From the NCBI GenBank assembly GCA_016789205.1, contig JAEURF010000055.1:1-8790 (forward strand): 8,790 bases of DNA. Direction: 5' to 3'. Under the pieces are notes generated by a model. It saw nothing but the letters and a program-made list of their open reading frames with translations. It had not been told where the DNA came from and ran no database searches. Within the stretch, counting starts at the first letter, position 1. Every line of letters starts with the position of its first letter. This stretch comes from Anaerolineales bacterium (lineage in GTDB: Bacteria > Chloroflexota > Anaerolineae > Anaerolineales > Villigracilaceae). Of the stretch, positions 6,177-8,790 are shown piece after piece. A program made the position numbers and the translations under genes.

Positions 6177-6759
6177 AGTTATCTACTTGATTATCATCAC
6201 CAATGACAATGTTTGAGCCTGAAACATTCCCGTGAATGTTAATCACATTGCCCGATGGTTTCGGGGTTGATTTTCTTTTTTTCGGCGCGGGTTTTTTAAT
6301 ATCAGGAATTGATGCGCCATTTTCTGATAAAGGTTTTGCGCCTACTTGGCTGGCGCGCAAGTTTAGGCTTTTGATTAATCTTTCCATGCCGTTTTCGGCG
6401 AACAAATCTACCCATTGATAGGATTTAAGGCGATAAGGTAAATCACATTGTTCGAGGCGGGCGGGGATGAGGAAAATGCGTCCCTCTGGCATCTCAAGTG
6501 CCATGTCAAGCGCGAGGCGCATTTCTTTTTGAATGTAACCTTCTTTGCTGACCGATTTTTTTGAGAGGCAAAGTAAAATCACATCCGCTTCATCTAAGCC
6601 TTTGTGAATCTCTAAATTCCAATCTTGTCCGGGCAAAAGTTTTTCTTGGTCAAACCATGGGTCTGCACCTTGTGCAAGCAGAAATTTATAAAGTTTTTCT
6701 ACTTGTGGTCTATCGCCGGAAGAATAGGATATGAATATTTTTAATGGATGGGATGCCAT
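6175..6759 (-). CDS. Stand-alone TIR-domain protein with basic linker and Gly/Asn-rich tail
   Basis: The first ~132 of 194 residues form a TIR domain: LKIFISYSSGDRPQVEKLYKFL (box 1), a DPWFDQEKLLPGQDW loop, LDEADVILLCLSKKSVSKEGY, IQKEMRLALDMAL and IFLIPARLEQCDLPYRL. Many bacterial TIR domains cleave NAD+; Glu79 in YIQKEM sits where the catalytic glutamate is expected. A linker (about 133-168) contains the Lys/Pro-rich KKPAPKKRKSTPKPS. The tail (169-194) has alternating hydrophobic residues with SGNVINIHGNVSG and SNIVIGDDNQV, probably short beta strands. No signal peptide or membrane segment is seen. The frame is open up to 6804, but that extension reads through the upstream gene's terminator; 6759 is chosen because TATAAT ends six bases before it (the adjacent ATG at 6762 is an alternative). 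Role in immunity or signalling is inferred; no partner effector gene is adjacent. Confidence 0.85.
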   Translation of the reverse strand: MASHPLKIFISYSSGDRPQVEKLYKFLLAQGADPWFDQEKLLPGQDWNLEIHKGLDEADVILLCLSKKSVSKEGYIQKEMRLALDMALEMPEGRIFLIPARLEQCDLPYRLKSYQWVDLFAENGMERLIKSLNLRASQVGAKPLSENGASIPDIKKPAPKKRKSTPKPSGNVINIHGNVSGSNIVIGDDNQVDN

Positions 6760-6765
6760 CATGAA

Positions 6766-6771
6766 ATTATA
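6766..6771 (-). promoter_or_regulatory. -10 box of the TIR gene, leaderless arrangement
   Basis: On the minus strand TATAAT (6771-6766) is followed by TTCATG and then the ATG at 6759, exactly the distance expected if transcription begins at the start codon. No -35 hexamer is recognisable; that position lies inside the preceding terminator hairpin. Confidence 0.6.
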
Positions 6772-6775
6772 AATG

Positions 6776-6813
6776 AAAAATAGAGAGACGGCGTTTTTCA
6801 ACACCGTCTCTTT
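6776..6813 (-). terminator. Intrinsic terminator of the sortase-fusion gene
   Basis: Read on the minus strand, AGAGACGG (6811-6804) pairs with CCGTCTCT (6791-6784), and after one mismatch a further three pairs (GTT/AAC) close on a 4-base loop. A CTATTTTT run follows (6783-6776). It begins within a few bases of the stop codon at 6818 and separates the surface-protein transcript from the TIR gene. Confidence 0.8.
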
Positions 6814-6817
6814 GAGG

Positions 6818-8790
6818 CTATCTTATATTTTTCGGGCTATAGGATTCTGTATCTTCTGTTATTTTGATGAGTACCGCGCGGACTGCAATTCGGTTCTCAT
6901 AAGAATTTTTGGCTTCATTGTAATTTTTGCATGTAATCAATGTGAGCCATGCATCTTCTTCATGTCCGAGCACGGTCATGTTGTATGGGCTGATGGTGCT
7001 ATTTTTGCGAACTTCATATATGTAAGCTGTACCATAAGCGTGAACAATGATGCGGTCACCCCATTTGAGGTTACCAAGTTTTGCAAATGGACCTTCTTGA
7101 CCGTTCGGCAAAGTAACATGACTCGTCAAGCCGCTGTTGCCCAACCAGCCGGGGAAGGCGGTTCCTTCTAGCCATCCAGCCTGATTCCACAACCACGACA
7201 CGTCCCAATCTTCATCAACGAGCGGCACGCCGACAATTGGCATTTTTACGCCGAGGCTTGGAATCTCTAACCAAACATCTGTTGCCGTGTAGGCTTTTTC
7301 AGCAGGTTGTTCTGGTAGGTTCGTGATGATGTTTGGTGCAAAACCCGTAACGGGAAGTGTAGTTGGTAAGTCTGCATCATCATCAACTGGTAGAACTGCG
7401 GCAGGTGCATTGATAGCAACACTGTCTGAAACAGAATATATATTGACATCATCAAGCGGGTCGTACCAACGCTCAGTTGAAGCCACATTATGGACTGAGA
7501 GTTGAACCGGTAAACCATTAAGTTGTGGGTCAATCGGCAGAGATGTCCATGCGACAGAAGCTTCATTTACAGCAGGCGAGCCGATTAAGCGTGCATTGAA
7601 TGTAATGGTGGAAGTTTGTCCAAGCGGGAAGGTTGCCCATTCAAAAATTAAGTCTGTTGTTGTGGCACCGGGATTACAGTACGTTGCCGCAGGAGTATCT
7701 GGCGCAAGCCCAGCCGTATATTGAACCGTACATTGTACATATTCAAGCGTTGCAGGCAAAATATCTGTCACAACTACATCGAATGCATCGGTTTGGCTTT
7801 GAGGCGTGGTGTGGTCAATCACTAAAGTAAATTGAACCGGTGTGCCAACTGGAACATTACTCGTAGGTGTGGCGCTCTTATCAATTGCTAAATCTGGCTC
7901 CACAATTCTTACATTCGGAGCAGTTGTCGTAAACGAACCGCCTGCCCACGCCCAAGTGACACTGTTGTTTAATTGCACGCCATCTTGATTTTCAATTACA
8001 TCTAAAACGATGGCTCGATATTGAATCACAATCTGTTGAGCAGGCGCGGTGACTGTTATCGGTGTAGGCAAAGTGAATACAATTTGTCTGCCATCATCAG
8101 CCGGATTAACCGAAGTACCTACTGCCGGTGTAACTGCAGGCGGGCAGGCATTGGCTGTTTCATCTACGCCTTGCACAAATACTGAAACACAATCTACAAA
8201 GGCAAGTCCTAAATCTAATTGGTCTGTAATTGTGGTGTTATTAAAAGTTGAACCAACCGGCAAATCAATCACAATTTCATAAGTGATAATTTCACCAATG
8301 GCTACATTGTTAAGACCGCTTGGGACATGAATACCAGTATGTGCTTCATTTGTATTAATGATTGTTTTTGCTAAACCATTATTCGTGCGGAAGCCAAAGT
8401 CAACAGTTGGATTCGTGGTTGTACCATTTGCATTGTTGACCGTGTTATTGGATGCCGCGCCAACGCTTCCCGGCGTAAGGGACACAGGATTGCTAGAAGT
8501 TTGACCTAATCCTTCGCCTACACCATTATCATTATTGTCTGTGTTAGTGTTTGGATTCGTTGTATCGGCATTGTCAAAAGTATCTACTGTGCTGGCATAC
8601 CCAACAGGCGGTGTCACGCGCACAATGTAATCACCTTGTGGCAAATTACTAAATAGATATGTGCCGCCTGCGCCAGTGACGACGCCACCTGTTCCATCAT
8701 CTGCAGTGCCTAAGATTCCGTCAGGACCAACATTGATTTCAGTGGTGCCATTGCTAGCAAATAATTGAACTCTTGCTCCTGCAAGCGGTG
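6818..8790 (-). CDS. Large secreted surface protein with DUF11-like domains, LPVTG motif and C-terminal sortase domain (5' end outside window)
   Basis: The frame is open to the window edge; the TTG at 8644 is only an internal codon. In protein order: an SdrD_B-like domain (8788 to ~8390; PLAGARVQLF, GPDGILGTADDG, YLFSNLPQGDYIVRVTPP) with Asp/Asn-rich, probably calcium-binding loops; two DUF11-like beta-sandwich domains (~8377-7900 and ~7897-7490; ITYEIVIDLPVG and VQFTLVIDHTTP), each with one Cys pair; an acidic linker with LPVTG at 7357-7343; and a sortase domain (~7276-6860). The sortase has WLEIPSLGVKMPIVGVP, His in LTSHVTLPNG (codon 7120-7118), Cys in TLITCKNY (codon 6931-6929) and probable catalytic Arg in NRIAVRA (codon 6892-6890). 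No membrane helix is visible, so a signal peptide or anchor must lie upstream. Sortases cut sorting motifs between Thr and Gly and transfer the substrate to an amine; here substrate motif and enzyme are one chain. The gene ends in its own terminator. Confidence 0.85.
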   Translation of the reverse strand, partial: PLAGARVQLFASNGTTEINVGPDGILGTADDGTGGVVTGAGGTYLFSNLPQGDYIVRVTPPVGYASTVDTFDNADTTNPNTNTDNNDNGVGEGLGQTSSNPVSLTPGSVGAASNNTVNNANGTTTNPTVDFGFRTNNGLAKTIINTNEAHTGIHVPSGLNNVAIGEIITYEIVIDLPVGSTFNNTTITDQLDLGLAFVDCVSVFVQGVDETANACPPAVTPAVGTSVNPADDGRQIVFTLPTPITVTAPAQQIVIQYRAIVLDVIENQDGVQLNNSVTWAWAGGSFTTTAPNVRIVEPDLAIDKSATPTSNVPVGTPVQFTLVIDHTTPQSQTDAFDVVVTDILPATLEYVQCTVQYTAGLAPDTPAATYCNPGATTTDLIFEWATFPLGQTSTITFNARLIGSPAVNEASVAWTSLPIDPQLNGLPVQLSVHNVASTERWYDPLDDVNIYSVSDSVAINAPAAVLPVDDDADLPTTLPVTGFAPNIITNLPEQPAEKAYTATDVWLEIPSLGVKMPIVGVPLVDEDWDVSWLWNQAGWLEGTAFPGWLGNSGLTSHVTLPNGQEGPFAKLGNLKWGDRIIVHAYGTAYIYEVRKNSTISPYNMTVLGHEEDAWLTLITCKNYNEAKNSYENRIAVRAVLIKITEDTESYSPKNIR
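7343..7357 (-). other. LPXTG-type sorting motif (LPVTG) in front of the fused sortase domain
   Basis: Codons for Leu-Pro-Val-Thr-Gly, in the context TTLPVTGFAPN, lie in an acidic, Pro-rich linker after the second DUF11-like domain and about 25 residues before the sortase fold. The usual hydrophobic helix and basic tail of a sorting signal are absent. Whether it is a working cleavage site is inference. Confidence 0.6.

Noticed and set aside
6760..6804. Longer TIR protein starting at 6804 (MLKNAVSLFFIYNF extension, resembling a hydrophobic leader)
   Set aside because: These codons run through the upstream gene's terminator hairpin and the TATAAT box. The TIR fold begins just after the ATG at 6759, so the hydrophobic stretch is a by-product of the terminator and A/T-rich promoter.
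6773..7171. Plus-strand open frame opposite the sortase domain
   Set aside because: It runs antisense to catalytic sortase motifs and over a terminator, and shows no family features.
8642..8644. TTG as the start of the surface protein
   Set aside because: The frame stays open to the window edge, and the upstream codons encode the beginning of the same SdrD_B-like domain (PLAGARVQLF to TYLFSNLPQGDY).

Overview
The window looks like a chromosomal segment of a bacterium, most probably a member of the Chloroflexota (class Anaerolineae). That assignment is inferred from several traits and not from a marker gene. The traits are a YvcK/CofD-like protein with an N-terminal membrane segment, start codons placed 6-8 bases after a -10 box (leaderless-style transcription), a short GC-rich palindromic repeat in otherwise A+T-leaning DNA, and a DUF11-rich surface protein ending in a sortase domain.

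Layout: (1) Positions 1-2396, plus strand, hold the end of a tryptophan operon: trpC (5' end outside the window), trpF (8-base overlap with trpC) and trpB. No trpA follows. (2) Positions 2393-2439 hold a palindromic repeat that makes up the whole gap between trpB and the convergent yvcK, and it supplies trpB's stop codon. (3) Positions 2439-3761, minus strand, encode a membrane-anchored YvcK/CofD-like protein. (4) Positions 3762-3845 are a compact divergent promoter region. (5) Positions 3846-6123, plus strand, are a two-gene operon of a ROK-family sugar kinase and a class-III PLP aminotransferase. It ends in a strong hairpin terminator that also lies at the end of the convergent TIR gene. (6) Positions 6175-6759, minus strand, encode a stand-alone TIR-domain protein with a basic linker and a Gly/Asn-rich tail. 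(7) Positions 6818-8790, minus strand, hold the C-terminal part of a large secreted protein (SdrD_B-like domain, two DUF11-like domains, an LPVTG motif, then a sortase domain). Its N-terminus lies outside the window.

The trp, yvcK, ROK and aminotransferase genes are ordinary metabolic genes. The two accessory-looking loci are the solo TIR protein and the surface protein. The most interesting object is the surface protein: it carries an LPXTG-type sorting motif about 25 residues ahead of its own fused sortase domain, with no membrane segment between. This suggests processing in cis. I saw no rRNA, tRNA, CRISPR array, transposase or recognisable riboswitch.
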